Origin: Gaiellasilicea sp963761905
GTDB taxonomy: Bacteria; Actinomycetota; Thermoleophilia; Gaiellales; Gaiellaceae
Assembly (NCBI GenBank): GCA_963761905.1
Contig: CAVXIQ010000006.1
Span: 1-64,000, forward strand
DNA length: 64,000 bases
Direction of reading: 5' to 3'
Under the pieces are notes generated by a model that was not told the origin of the DNA, did no database searches, and saw nothing but the letters and a program-made list of their open reading frames with translations. The translations under genes were made by a program, and so were the position numbers. Positions 36,607 through 45,242 of the stretch are shown here, piece after piece (the first letter of the stretch is position 1; every line of letters begins with the position of its first letter).

Positions 36607-37872
36607 ATGCCGGCGCGCCTCCAGCTCCTCGCGCGGACGGGTCATCCCGACTTCCTCGACCTCCCCTGGGAGACCCCGCTCGAACGCTGGACGCACGAGC
36701 GCCTCGTCAACGTCGTCGCGGGCATCCACCGCCACGTCGTTCGCTTCGTCGAGTACGACGGCCGGCTCTACGCGCTGAAGGAGCTGCCGGTGCGGTTCGC
36801 CCGCAAGGAGTACGGCTTTCTCCGCGCCCTCGCCGCGGACGAGATGCCCGTCGTCGAGGTCGTCGGCGTCGTCAGCGAGCGCGGAGCCGATCTCGATGCG
36901 GTCCTGATCACGAGGCACCTCGACTACTCGCTGCCCTTTCGAACGCTCTTCGCGGGCCGCGACATCGCCGAGCTCCGCGACTCGCTCCTCGACGCGGGTG
37001 CCGAGCTCCTCGTCCGGATCCACCTCGCCGGCTTCTTCTGGGGCGACGCCTCGCTCTCGAACATCCTCTTCCGCCGCGATGCGGGCGCACTCGCCGCCTA
37101 CCTCGTCGACACCGAGACGGGCGAGCTCCATCCGACGCTCTCGGACGGGCAGCGCGCCTACGACCTCGAGATCGCCGAGCTGAACGTGACGGGCGAGCTG
37201 CTCGACATCGCGGAGGAGCTCGGCCGACTAGAGCTGGGCGCCGAGGAGACCGCGGCGGAGCTCGTCCAGCGCTACGAGTCGCTCTGGACGGAGCTGACGA
37301 GCGACGAGGTCTTCGGGCCGGAGGAGCGCTACCGGATCGACGAGCGGCTGCGCCGTCTGAACGAGCTCGGCTTCGACGTCGAGGAGCTCGAGCTCGTCGC
37401 GGACGACGACGGCTACCGGCTGCACCTGAACCCGCGCGTCGTCGAGCCGGGCCATCACCGCCGCCGCCTGCTCGTCCTGACGGGCCTCCACGCGCAGGAG
37501 AACCAGGCCCGGCGCCTGCTCAACGACCTCGCGCGCTTCCGCGTCGCGCTCGAGAACGAAGGAGGGGAAGCCCGTTCCGGAGACGATCGTCGCCTACCGC
37601 TGGCTCGCCGAGGTGTTCGAGCCGGCGATCGCCGAGGTGCCGGGCGACCTGTGGGGAAAGCGCGAGGCAGCCGAGGTCTTCCACGAGGTGCTCGAGCACC
37701 GCTGGTACCTCTCGCAGGCGGCCGGTCAGCGACATCGGCGTGCTCGAGAGCGGCGCGCGACTACGTGCAGACCGTCCTCCCGCAGGCGAGCGACGAGCGG
37801 ACGGTTCTCGCCCCGCCTCCAGGTCCGGCTGACCGCGAGTCAGCCGAGCCAGGTGATCCCACACCGGGCTGA
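36607..37872 (+). CDS. DUF4032 protein with a lipopolysaccharide-kinase-like N-terminal half (frameshifts)
   Basis: About 420 residues. The N-terminal half resembles a Kdo/WaaP-type kinase fold: FLDLPWETPLERWTHERLV, YDGRLYALKELPVRFARKEY (a possible ATP-site Lys), and the loop HLAGFFWGDASLSNILFRRD. The C-terminal half is DUF4032 (HPTLSDGQRAYDLEIAELNV, PRVVEPGHHRRRLLVLTGL). Three indels lie at 37564-37567, about 37727 and about 37755; corrected, the text reads GKPVPETIVAYRWLAEVFEP and ARDYVQTVLPQ. Typical of actinobacteria; the substrate is unknown. The end overlaps the convergent cupin gene. Confidence 0.75.
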   Translation: MPARLQLLARTGHPDFLDLPWETPLERWTHERLVNVVAGIHRHVVRFVEYDGRLYALKELPVRFARKEYGFLRALAADEMPVVEVVGVVSERGADLDAVLITRHLDYSLPFRTLFAGRDIAELRDSLLDAGAELLVRIHLAGFFWGDASLSNILFRRDAGALAAYLVDTETGELHPTLSDGQRAYDLEIAELNVTGELLDIAEELGRLELGAEETAAELVQRYESLWTELTSDEVFGPEERYRIDERLRRLNELGFDVEELELVADDDGYRLHLNPRVVEPGHHRRRLLVLTGLHAQENQARRLLNDLARFRVALENEGGEARSGDDRRLPLARRGVRAGDRRGAGRPVGKARGSRGLPRGARAPLVPLAGGRSATSACSRAARDYVQTVLPQASDERTVLAPPPGPADRESAEPGDPTPG

Positions 37873-38283
37873 CGCATCGGCATAGGCGTCAGGCCCGAGT
37901 GTCCCCTCTTGGTGGGCCGCGGCGAGCGCCCGAAAGAAGCCCTCGAGCCCTGCCGGCGTCGTGATCACGAGCAGCCGCCCGCTCCCCGGAACGACGCGCC
38001 GCTGCGCGTGGGGAACGCCGCGAGGGGCGAAGACGAGCCCGCCGGGACCCGTCGGGAACTCCTCGTCGCCGACCCGGAACACGTGCTCCCCCTCGAGCAC
38101 GTAGAACAACTCGTCCTCGTTCTCGTGGACGTGGAGCGGGGTGTCGGCCAACGGCGGCACCTCTTCGAAGAGGGTGAACGCCCCGCCCGTCGTCTCGGCC
38201 GACGCCCGGATCACGATCGTCGCCTCTCCGAAGACCAAGCGCTCGCCGCCATCCGCGCCGAGTCCGTAGGCCGAGAGTTCCAC
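37840..38283 (-). CDS. Cupin-domain protein
   Basis: 147 residues with one cupin barrel. Motif 1 is TPLHVHENEDELFYVLEGEH (two His and a Glu for a metal) and motif 2 is APRGVPHAQRR. It is a small soluble protein that may bind a metal and act as sensor, isomerase or dioxygenase. The GTG start at 38283 overlaps the cyclophilin stop by one base (TAGTG), so the two are co-translated. The substrate is unknown. Confidence 0.8.
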   Translation of the reverse strand: MELSAYGLGADGGERLVFGEATIVIRASAETTGGAFTLFEEVPPLADTPLHVHENEDELFYVLEGEHVFRVGDEEFPTGPGGLVFAPRGVPHAQRRVVPGSGRLLVITTPAGLEGFFRALAAAHQEGTLGPDAYADASARCGITWLG

Positions 38284-38747
38284 TACGTCTCGCTCAACTC
38301 GACCCTCTCGATCGTGATCTCGCTCTTCGGCCTGTCGCGGGAGTCGCGGTCGGCCTGTGAGATCCGGTCGACGACGTCCTGGCCGCTTCGAACCTGGCCG
38401 AAGACCGTGTGCTTGCCGTCGAGCCACGGCGTCGCCTCGGCGGTGACGATGAAGAACTGGCTGCCGTTCGTGTTCGGCCCCGAGTTCGCCATCGCGAGCG
38501 CGCCCTTGACCGCCTTGTGCTCGTTGAACTCGTCCTCGAACTGGTAGCCGGGGCCGCCGGTTCCGGTTCCCTCCGGGCAGCCGCCCTGGATCATGAAGTC
38601 CGGGATCACGCGATGGAACGTGAGCCCGTCGTAGAAGCCGTCCCCGGCGAGCTTCGTGAAGTTCTCGACCGTCTTCGGAGCCTCTGCCGGGAAGAGCTCG
38701 AGCTCGACGGGTCCTTCGCTTGTGTGGAGCGTGGCTTTTGTGGTCAT
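38283..38747 (-). CDS. ppiB: Peptidyl-prolyl cis-trans isomerase, cyclophilin type
   Basis: 154 residues, cytosolic (no signal peptide). The active-site signature LTFHRVIPDFMIQGG and the segments ALAMANSGPNTNGSQFFI and WLDGKHTVFGQV identify a cyclophilin that speeds proline isomerisation during folding. The ATG has no ribosome site; TACGGT lies six bases upstream, so the transcript is likely leaderless. It heads a two-gene operon with the cupin protein. Confidence 0.93.
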   Translation of the reverse strand: MTTKATLHTSEGPVELELFPAEAPKTVENFTKLAGDGFYDGLTFHRVIPDFMIQGGCPEGTGTGGPGYQFEDEFNEHKAVKGALAMANSGPNTNGSQFFIVTAEATPWLDGKHTVFGQVRSGQDVVDRISQADRDSRDRPKSEITIERVELSET

Positions 38748-38753
38748 GTCGGC

Positions 38754-38759
38754 ACCGTA
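38754..38759 (-). promoter_or_regulatory. Probable -10 for the leaderless ppiB transcript
   Basis: TACGGT on the minus strand, preceded by GC, six bases before the ATG at 38747. A GTTAAG hexamer stands 17 bases further upstream and could act as a weak -35. Confidence 0.45.
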
Positions 38760-38814
38760 GCGAAACCTCCCCGGGGCTTAACGTCGCGGTAACAGTGGCT
38801 CTGGCGCACCGGTC

Positions 38815-38859
38815 TACACTCCGCCAATGGCAGACGCCGAGACGGGCCGATGGCAGTAG
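38815..38859 (+). promoter_or_regulatory. Probable leaderless 10-codon leader ORF overlapping the FtsH-like start
   Basis: TACACT (38815-38820) is followed after six bases by ATG at 38827, which opens a ten-residue frame (MADAETGRWQ) ending in TAG at 38857-38859. The FtsH-like ATG at 38850 lies inside it in another frame, so ribosomes finishing the short ORF would stop nine bases past the real start. This geometry could couple or dampen translation. The alternative is that 38827 marks only the transcript start. Confidence 0.35.
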
Positions 38860-41240
38860 CCGAGCCGCTTGCGCACATGCCTTCGGACGCTGCCGGAGGG
38901 AACGAGCTCGCACTCCAATGGCGCCGGCTGACCCGCGCAGCCACCTTCGTCGCCGTCCTCACGAGCCCCGCCCTCTTCGTCTGGCTGCACCAGTACAACG
39001 GCTGGAGCACGCTCTGGTCGCTCGTCGCGACCCTCGGGATCGTGATCGCCTTTCGCGGTTTCGTCGACCTCCTCTTCCGCCGGCTGATCCCGTGGCCGAG
39101 CCTCTTCGGCGCCGACAGCCAGCAGTTGCGCGAGGAGGACATCATGAGCCGGCGCCGGGCCTGGTACTGGCGCAAGAAGTTCCGGTTCGCGCTCGTCTTC
39201 GGAACCATCGTCACCGTCGCCTGGCTGATCCGGGGCGGCACCTGGATCGGCACGGTCGGCGACCTCGTGAGTGGGCTCCTCTCGGCGCTCTCGAATCCGG
39301 CGGTCCTGACGCAGGTCGTCTTCGTCACCTTCCTCTTCATCGCCAACTTCGCGATCCTGATGGGCCCCATGCTCCTGATGGGGATCTCGCAGATCCGGGG
39401 ATTCGAGCCCGGCGACGCGCAGTGGGGCGTTCGCCTGGATCACGTCCGCGGGCAGGCGGAGGCGAAGGAGGAGGTGCGCCGAGTCGTCACACTCTGGCAG
39501 TCCGGAGAGGCGTTCGAGCGCGCCGGCGGCAAGCGCGAGCGCGGCCTGCTCTTCCTTGGAGCGCCTGGAACCGGCAAGACGATGCTCGCCAAGGCGATCG
39601 CCACCGGCTTCAACTCGCCCTTCGTCTCGATCCCGGGCTCCGGATTCGCGCAGACCTTCATCGGCGTCGATGCGATCATCGTCCGCTACCTCTCGTTCAA
39701 GGCGAAGCGGCTCGCGCGTAAGTGGGGCGGCCAGTGCATCGTCTTCATCGACGAGATCGACGCCGTCGGGATGCGGCGCCAGGCCCTCGGCGGAGGCTCG
39801 CCGATCGGCGGAATGACGCCTCCGAGCGTCCACGATCACCTCTTCTTCGGCCCGAACGGCGCGCTGAACGCCAGCGGCGACCTGATTCTCGAGTCGCGCG
39901 CCTGGCGCGAGCGGATCTTCGCGGAGCGGGCGCCGCAACGCCCCGGCCCCTCCGGCCTCCAGGCGCGGCTCGGCTCGCTGCTCGAGTTCACGTTCCCGGG
40001 GATGGGCGGCGGCGGAGGCGGTGGTCTGGCGCTCAACCAGCTCCTCGTCGTGATGGACGGGATCGACAACCCGCCCTTCTCGAAGCGCGTCCTCACGAGC
40101 CGCTTCAACACCTTCCTCGATGCGACCTACATCGTCCCGCGCCGGCTCGGGAAGTTCTCGCTCCGCGTGCCGCCGCCAGGCCCCCGCGGCGACCAGATCT
40201 ACTTCATCGGCGCGACGAACGTCCCGCTCGACCGACTCGATCCGGCGCTCGTGCGCCCCGGCCGGATGGGCCGCCACGTCTGGTTCCGGACGCCGACGAA
40301 GCAGGATCGCCTCGACGTGTTCGACCTCTACATCACGAAGGTCGCGCACGAGGACGACCTCGACACGCCGCGGCGCCGTGACGAGATCGCGCGGATCACG
40401 AACGGCTACTCGCCGGCGATGATCGAGCAGGTCTGCTCGATGGCGCTGACCCACGCCCACCACGACGATCGCGACCGCTTCGGCTGGGACGACCTGGTCG
40501 AGGCGATGACGACGATCGAGTCGGGGACGGCGATCGGGATCGAGTACATCGCCTCCGAGACACGGGCGGTCGCGATCCACGAGGCCGGGCACGCGGCGGC
40601 CGGGCACGTCTTCATGAAGGGCGCCGAATCGACGCGCCTCTCGATCCGGATGCGCGGCGGCTCGCTGGGCCACCACCAGGCGCTCGAGAAGGAGGAGCGC
40701 TTCAGCCGCTTCCGCAGCGAGGAGATGGCGCGACTCGTCTGGACGCTCGGCGCGATGGCTGCCGAGCGCGTCTTCTACGGCGAGAACTCGAACGGGGTCG
40801 GCGGCGACGTCCAGTCCGCCACCGCGCAGGCGGCCTTCATGGTCGGTGCCTCGGCGATGGGCCCGGAGCGCGTCGTCGTGACGCCGCTCGACGACGAGAC
40901 CGAGGAACAGGCGCGCGAGCGGGTGATGAGACGCTTCCAGGAGATCGGCGTCGGGATCATGAACCGGACGAGCGGCGGCGGCCCATTCGCGGAGAACCCG
41001 ATCGCGGGCGTGCTCCAGGATCGCGACAAGCGCGACCTGGCCGCCCAGATCATCGGCCAGGCCTACGTGAGCGCCTACAACCTCGTCCTGCACAACAAGG
41101 ACGCCGTCTCCAGGATCGCCGACGAGCTCGTCGTGCGACGGGAGATGTTCGGCGACGAGCTCGTCCAGGTGCTCGACCGGGCGCAGCTCGAGATGCCGCC
41201 GGTCGACCTGAGCAAGGAGGACTCGTGGCCGAAGATGTGA
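38850..41240 (+). CDS. FtsH-like membrane AAA metalloprotease with enlarged ATPase domain
   Basis: 796 residues. Four hydrophobic helices lie in the first 175 residues (ordinary FtsH has two). The AAA module has Walker A LFLGAPGTGKTMLAKA near 237, Walker B CIVFIDEIDAVG near 297 and the arginine-finger region LDPALVRPGRMGR. Between Walker B and QLLVVMDGIDN there are about 65 extra residues, and about 40 more before IYFIGATNVPLDRLD. The protease has the zinc motif AIHEAGHAAAGH (about 577) and the third ligand Asp in GVGGDVQSATAQAA. Thus both ATPase and protease sites look intact. Likely role: membrane or soluble protein turnover. The next gene overlaps by 16 bp. Confidence 0.85.
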   Translation: MAVAEPLAHMPSDAAGGNELALQWRRLTRAATFVAVLTSPALFVWLHQYNGWSTLWSLVATLGIVIAFRGFVDLLFRRLIPWPSLFGADSQQLREEDIMSRRRAWYWRKKFRFALVFGTIVTVAWLIRGGTWIGTVGDLVSGLLSALSNPAVLTQVVFVTFLFIANFAILMGPMLLMGISQIRGFEPGDAQWGVRLDHVRGQAEAKEEVRRVVTLWQSGEAFERAGGKRERGLLFLGAPGTGKTMLAKAIATGFNSPFVSIPGSGFAQTFIGVDAIIVRYLSFKAKRLARKWGGQCIVFIDEIDAVGMRRQALGGGSPIGGMTPPSVHDHLFFGPNGALNASGDLILESRAWRERIFAERAPQRPGPSGLQARLGSLLEFTFPGMGGGGGGGLALNQLLVVMDGIDNPPFSKRVLTSRFNTFLDATYIVPRRLGKFSLRVPPPGPRGDQIYFIGATNVPLDRLDPALVRPGRMGRHVWFRTPTKQDRLDVFDLYITKVAHEDDLDTPRRRDEIARITNGYSPAMIEQVCSMALTHAHHDDRDRFGWDDLVEAMTTIESGTAIGIEYIASETRAVAIHEAGHAAAGHVFMKGAESTRLSIRMRGGSLGHHQALEKEERFSRFRSEEMARLVWTLGAMAAERVFYGENSNGVGGDVQSATAQAAFMVGASAMGPERVVVTPLDDETEEQARERVMRRFQEIGVGIMNRTSGGGPFAENPIAGVLQDRDKRDLAAQIIGQAYVSAYNLVLHNKDAVSRIADELVVRREMFGDELVQVLDRAQLEMPPVDLSKEDSWPKM

Positions 41241-42134
41241 CCCTCCCCGGTCGCGTCGAGCCCGGCCGCGCCGAGCCTGGCCGCGCCGAGGCCGGCCGAA
41301 GTAGCCCGGAAGGACGAGGAGGCGCCGCTCGTCCCGCTGGTCGGCGCCGACCGGAGCGAACGAGCGCGACTGACCTCGTACCGCCTTCGCTTCGCGATCG
41401 TCTACGTACTCCTCGCCGCGATCGTCGGCCTCGCGGTCGGCACCTTCGTCGTCCTCGTCAGCCGACCCGATCTCGCGCCGGAGCCGAGCTGGTCGAGCTG
41501 GCAGCCCGACGGAAGCCGGATCACGCAGATCCGCCAGATCGCCGACCGGATCCCGCAGGCCTACAGGCTTCCGAGCGGCGACCAGCTCACCGTCGCGCGT
41601 GGCAGCGACCTCGCCGTCCGAACAGACACCGAGGACGTCCCTGTCGACACGATCTATGTCCGCCCGGACACCTCTCGAGGTCAGGCGGAGGAGAACGACA
41701 TCGCCACCTACGACGGCGGCAAGACGGTCTCGTACGCGCTCTGCGGCCTCGGCACGAGCGCCCAGTGCGCGATCACGGAGACGTCCCCTTCGGACGAGCG
41801 CTTCACGATCCTCCGACGCCAGGCGCTCGAGCTGGCGCTCTACACCTTCAAGTACGTGGAGAACGCCGACTCGGTGCTGGTGTTCATGCCGCCCACGCAG
41901 AAGGGGGAGTCGAACGGCAGCGTCTTCCTGCGCCGGGACGACGTTGCGGCCGAGCTGGACAAGCCGATCCGGCGGACGCTGCCCTCCCAGCAGCCGGCCG
42001 TCGGGAGCCTGCCGGACGCCGAGCTTGCCAACATCATCCGAGTGACGGAGCCTCGGATCTACGCGTACCAGTTCGAGGCCGGTCCGGACGGCAAGCCCCT
42101 GCTCGTGCTCGCGCCGCCCGCGGCCGCCGGCTAG
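41225..42134 (+). CDS. Single-pass membrane protein of unknown function, partner of the FtsH-like protease (frameshift)
   Basis: A GTG at 41225 inside the end of the protease gene opens a short (P-G-R-A-E) repeat segment; an indel near 41290 then leads to VARKDEEAPLVPLVGADR, one membrane helix (FAIVYVLLAAIVGLAVGTFVVLV) and an extracytoplasmic domain of about 220 residues (SWSSWQPDGSRITQIRQIAD..., ITETSPSDERFTILRRQALE..., FMPPTQKGESNGSVFLRRDD). About 302 residues in all. No known domain. The overlap with the protease gene suggests a complex, as with HflK/HflC and FtsH, but there is no sequence similarity to those. Confidence 0.65.
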
Positions 42135-43036
42135 GCGGAGCGGCTTCGCTCGAGCTCGTCGCGCCGGACGGCGCCGAGGAGCCCCTCGATCAGATCCTCG
42201 GGCACGATCGCGTCGCGGCGTCGGATCGCGACGATCGAGCGGCGGACCGGCTCGTACCCGGCGATGCCGACCTCCTGCAGGGTTCCGGCGGCCAGCTCGC
42301 CTCGGACAGCGGTGTACGGCAGGAACGCGATCCCGAGCCCGTGCTCGACCATCTTCTTCGTCGCGTCGACGTTGTCGAGCTCCATCACCCCGCGCGGGAC
42401 GATGCCCGCCTCGCGGAAGAAGGCGCTCGTGAGGACGAAGTAGCTTGACGTGCGGTCGAAGAGGATGAGCCGCTCGGTGGCGAGCTCGCCGACCTCGATC
42501 ACCGGCAGCTCGCAGAAGCGATGCCCAGGGTCGACGACGAGCACGATCTCGTCCTCGTACAACGGCGTGCTGGTGATCGAGCTGTGCGGCAGTTCGCGGA
42601 CGAGCCCGACTTGCACCCGCTCGCGGAGCACGAGCTCGAGGACTTCCTCCGAGTGTCCCGTCCGGACGATCAGGTGCACGTTCGGGAAGGCCGCCTGGAA
42701 GCGACGGAGGACGAGCGGCAGTACGTAGGTCGAGATCGCGGGCGCGGCGCCGATCTGGAGCTCGCCGACGCGGCCTTCGCGAAGCTCGCGCAGGAGCAGC
42801 GTGCCCTCGGCGAGGGACTGAACGGCTCGCTGGGCGTGGGCGCGGAAGGCGCGGCCCTCAGACGTCAGCCGCATCCCGCGCGAGGTTCGGGCGAAGAGCT
42901 CGACCCCGAGCTCCCGCTCGAGATTCTTGATCCGGGTCGTCAGCGCGGGCTGCGTGACGTAGAGCACGGTTGCCGCCTCGCTGACCGAGCGGCGCTCCGC
43001 GACGCTGAGGAAGGCCTCGATCTGGGTGAGCAACAC
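42131..43036 (-). CDS. LysR-family transcriptional regulator
   Basis: 301 residues. The N-terminal winged helix-turn-helix is AFLSVAERRSVSEAATVLYVTQPALTTRI, followed by the periplasmic-binding-like effector domain (LQIGAAPAISTYVLPLVLRRF, TGHSEEVLELVLRERVQVGLV). It is divergent from isocitrate lyase with 111 bp between, the classic arrangement for a LysR regulator and its target, so it may control glyoxylate-shunt expression. The effector is unknown. GTG start at 43036. Confidence 0.9.
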   Translation of the reverse strand: MLLTQIEAFLSVAERRSVSEAATVLYVTQPALTTRIKNLERELGVELFARTSRGMRLTSEGRAFRAHAQRAVQSLAEGTLLLRELREGRVGELQIGAAPAISTYVLPLVLRRFQAAFPNVHLIVRTGHSEEVLELVLRERVQVGLVRELPHSSITSTPLYEDEIVLVVDPGHRFCELPVIEVGELATERLILFDRTSSYFVLTSAFFREAGIVPRGVMELDNVDATKKMVEHGLGIAFLPYTAVRGELAAGTLQEVGIAGYEPVRRSIVAIRRRDAIVPEDLIEGLLGAVRRDELERSRSA

Positions 43037-43048
43037 GTGCGCAGGCTA

Positions 43049-43061
43049 TCAATGCGATGAA
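43049..43061 (+). promoter_or_regulatory. Candidate LysR box (T-N11-A)
   Basis: A T-N11-A element with TCA and TGA half-sites six bases apart lies 12 bp from the LysR start and 87 bp before the isocitrate lyase start, where an autoregulatory LysR site is expected. Short motif, so chance occurrence is possible. Confidence 0.3.
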
Positions 43062-43147
43062 TGGCTCCGATCCAGAAGTTCGATTTGTCGTATAGGTCTG
43101 GACAGGCGACAGTGCTCGGAATGTCGTCGTCGAGCCGAGGAGAGACC

Positions 43148-44461
43148 GTGAACGCCACCGCTGCCAAGGAAGCCATCGACCTCGCCCGCGAGTGGGCCGA
43201 GCTCGACCGCTGGGACGGGATCGAGCGGGACTACAGCGCCGAGACCGTCGTCCGGCTGCGCGGCTCGGTGCGCGTCGAGCACTCGCTCGCACGCCGCGGG
43301 GCCGAGAAGCTCTGGCGCCTCCTGGAGGAAGAGGACTTCGTGCCGACGCTCGGCGCGCTCACGGGCGGGCAGGCGGTGCAGATGGTCAAAGCGGGGCTGA
43401 AGGCGATCTACCTCTCGGGCTGGCAGGTCGCGGCCGACGGCAACCTGGCGACGCAGGTCTATCCCGACCAGAGCCTCTACCCCGCGAACAGCGTGCCCGC
43501 GCTGGTGAAGCGGCTGAACAACGCGCTCCTCCGCGCCGACCAGATCGCCTGGGCGGAAGGTGATTGCGCCGAGGGCAACGAGGTCGACTGGCTCGTCCCG
43601 ATCGTCGCCGACGCAGAGGCCGGCTTCGGCGGGCCGCTGAACGCGTTCGAGCTGATGAAGGGGATGATCGAGTCGGGCGCGGCGGCCGTCCACTTCGAGG
43701 ATCAGCTCGCGGCCGAGAAGAAGTGCGGCCACCTGGGCGGGAAGGTGCTCGTGCCGACCGGCCAGTTCATCCGGACCCTGCTCGCGGCTCGACTCGCGGC
43801 CGACGTTCTCGACGTGCCGACGCTCGTGGTCGCGCGTACCGACGCCGACGCGGCGACCCTGCTGACGAGCGACGTCGACGAGCGCGACGCGCCGTTCGTA
43901 ACGGGCGAGCGCACGCCGGAGGGCTTCTTCCGCGTCACCGCCGGGATCGAGGCGGCGATCGCCCGCGGCCTCGCCTACGCGCCGTACGCCGACCTCGTCT
44001 GGATGGAGACCTCGACGCCGAACCTGGACGAGGCGCGGACGTTCGCGGACGCGATTCACGCCGAGTTCCCGGGCAAGCTGCTCGCCTACAACTGCTCGCC
44101 CTCGTTCAACTGGAAGCGGCATCTCGGCGACGACGAGATCGCGTCGTTCCAGGCCGATCTCGGCGCGCTCGGCTACAGATTCCAGTTCATCACGCTGGCG
44201 GGCTTCCACTCGCTCAACGAGTCGATGTTCGAGCTGGCGCGGGGCTACGCGGCAAACGGGATGAGCGCCTACGTCGAGCTCCAGCAGCGCGAATTCGGGC
44301 TCGAGCAGCACGGCTACACGGCGACGCGCCACCAGCGCGAGGTCGGCGCCGGCTACTTCGACGAGGTCGCCCAGGCGGTATCGGGCGGGCTCAGCTCGAC
44401 GCTCGCGCTCAAGGGCTCCACCGAGGAGGCTCAGTTCGACGAGAACGGCGCCGGACACTGA
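43148..44461 (+). CDS. aceA: Isocitrate lyase
   Basis: 437 residues; cleaves isocitrate to glyoxylate and succinate, letting cells grow on acetate or fatty acids. The catalytic Cys is in AAEKKCGHLGGKVLVPT (KKCGH). Other blocks: TGGQAVQMVKAGLKAIYLSGWQ, PIVADAEAGFGG, VARTDADAATLLTSD and AYNCSPSFNWKRHL. I use the GTG at 43148 because GAGGAGAG precedes it; a start at 43061 would lack a ribosome site. No malate synthase gene is in the window. Confidence 0.95.
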   Translation: MNATAAKEAIDLAREWAELDRWDGIERDYSAETVVRLRGSVRVEHSLARRGAEKLWRLLEEEDFVPTLGALTGGQAVQMVKAGLKAIYLSGWQVAADGNLATQVYPDQSLYPANSVPALVKRLNNALLRADQIAWAEGDCAEGNEVDWLVPIVADAEAGFGGPLNAFELMKGMIESGAAAVHFEDQLAAEKKCGHLGGKVLVPTGQFIRTLLAARLAADVLDVPTLVVARTDADAATLLTSDVDERDAPFVTGERTPEGFFRVTAGIEAAIARGLAYAPYADLVWMETSTPNLDEARTFADAIHAEFPGKLLAYNCSPSFNWKRHLGDDEIASFQADLGALGYRFQFITLAGFHSLNESMFELARGYAANGMSAYVELQQREFGLEQHGYTATRHQREVGAGYFDEVAQAVSGGLSSTLALKGSTEEAQFDENGAGH

Positions 44462-44468
44462 CCGTTCG

Positions 44469-44503
44469 GGACGTGTCCCAGGGTCTGTCCCTGGGACACG
44501 TCC
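44469..44503. terminator. Bidirectional terminator hairpin between aceA and a methyltransferase gene
   Basis: GGACGTGTCCCAGGG (44469-44483) pairs perfectly with CCCTGGGACACGTCC (44489-44503) around a five-base loop: a 15-bp stem filling the 43-bp gap between two convergent stops. No T-run follows on either side, as often in GC-rich actinobacteria. The stem arms are themselves partly self-complementary (GTCCCAGGG). Confidence 0.75.
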
Positions 44504-44504
44504 G

Positions 44505-45242
44505 CTAGAGCCGCGTCGCGCGGAAGGCGTAGACGAGGTAGGGCAGCTCGAGCTCTTCGCCGCCGCCCGCGACCTCGTCGAAGAACGCCCCGACCGAGTC
44601 GAGGAGCCGGCGCCGCTCGCGAGGCGCCAGCGTCGCCGCGTAGGAGCGCGAGGCGACGAGATCGACGAGCGTCGCCCGGTCGACCCGCTGAGCGTTCCGA
44701 AAGGTTCGCCACTCGACGTGGTGGAAGTGCGGGCTCGCCACGAGCGGCGCCGCAACTTCCTCCTCGTTCCAATCCGCATCGTCGCCGGTCAGCTGGGAAA
44801 GGCGCACCACCCACGGCTCACGGTCGTCGCGAGTGTTCCAGATCAAGCCGATGACGCCGCCCGGCCGCAACACCCGGGCGATCTCCGGAAGCGCGACAGC
44901 CTCGTCGAACCAGTGGAACGCCTGGGCAGCGACGACTGCGTCGGCGGACTCGTCGCCGAGCGGGATTTGCTCCGCGGACCCCACCAGCGCCTCCACACCC
45001 GGCACGTTCGCCCGCAGCTGGTCGAGCATCTCCTCGAGAGGCTCGACGGCTACCACGTCGTGACCGACCGCGGCGAGCACCCGCGTCAGCTTGCCGGTGC
45101 CCGCTCCGAGATCGACGACGCGCAGCGGCGGCGCGCCGGTGATCCACAGCGCCGCTTCCTCCGGATAACCGGGACGCGCGCGCTCGTAGGCGCCGGCGAC
45201 GGAACCGAAGGAGCGCGCCCGAACCGCCGGATCGTCGCTCAG
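44505..45242 (-). CDS. Class I SAM-dependent methyltransferase
   Basis: 245 residues. N-terminal FGSVAGAYERARPGYP is typical of the UbiE/Methyltransf_11 group; SAM motif I is VVDLGAGTGKLTRVLA, with VVAAQAFHWFDEAVALPE and VLRPGGVIGLIWN. No ATG/GTG/TTG is available near the start; a CTG at 45242 overlaps the upstream TGA as CTGA and has GAGG six bases before it. The acceptor substrate is unknown. Translationally coupled to the lytic transglycosylase gene. Confidence 0.82.
   Translation of the reverse strand: MSDDPAVRARSFGSVAGAYERARPGYPEEAALWITGAPPLRVVDLGAGTGKLTRVLAAVGHDVVAVEPLEEMLDQLRANVPGVEALVGSAEQIPLGDESADAVVAAQAFHWFDEAVALPEIARVLRPGGVIGLIWNTRDDREPWVVRLSQLTGDDADWNEEEVAAPLVASPHFHHVEWRTFRNAQRVDRATLVDLVASRSYAATLAPRERRRLLDSVGAFFDEVAGGGEELELPYLVYAFRATRL

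Noticed and set aside
38814..41093. 759-residue frame antisense to the FtsH-like gene
   Set aside because: The sense strand carries clear Walker and zinc motifs; the antisense frame shows only Arg/Asp/Glu-rich shadow sequence.
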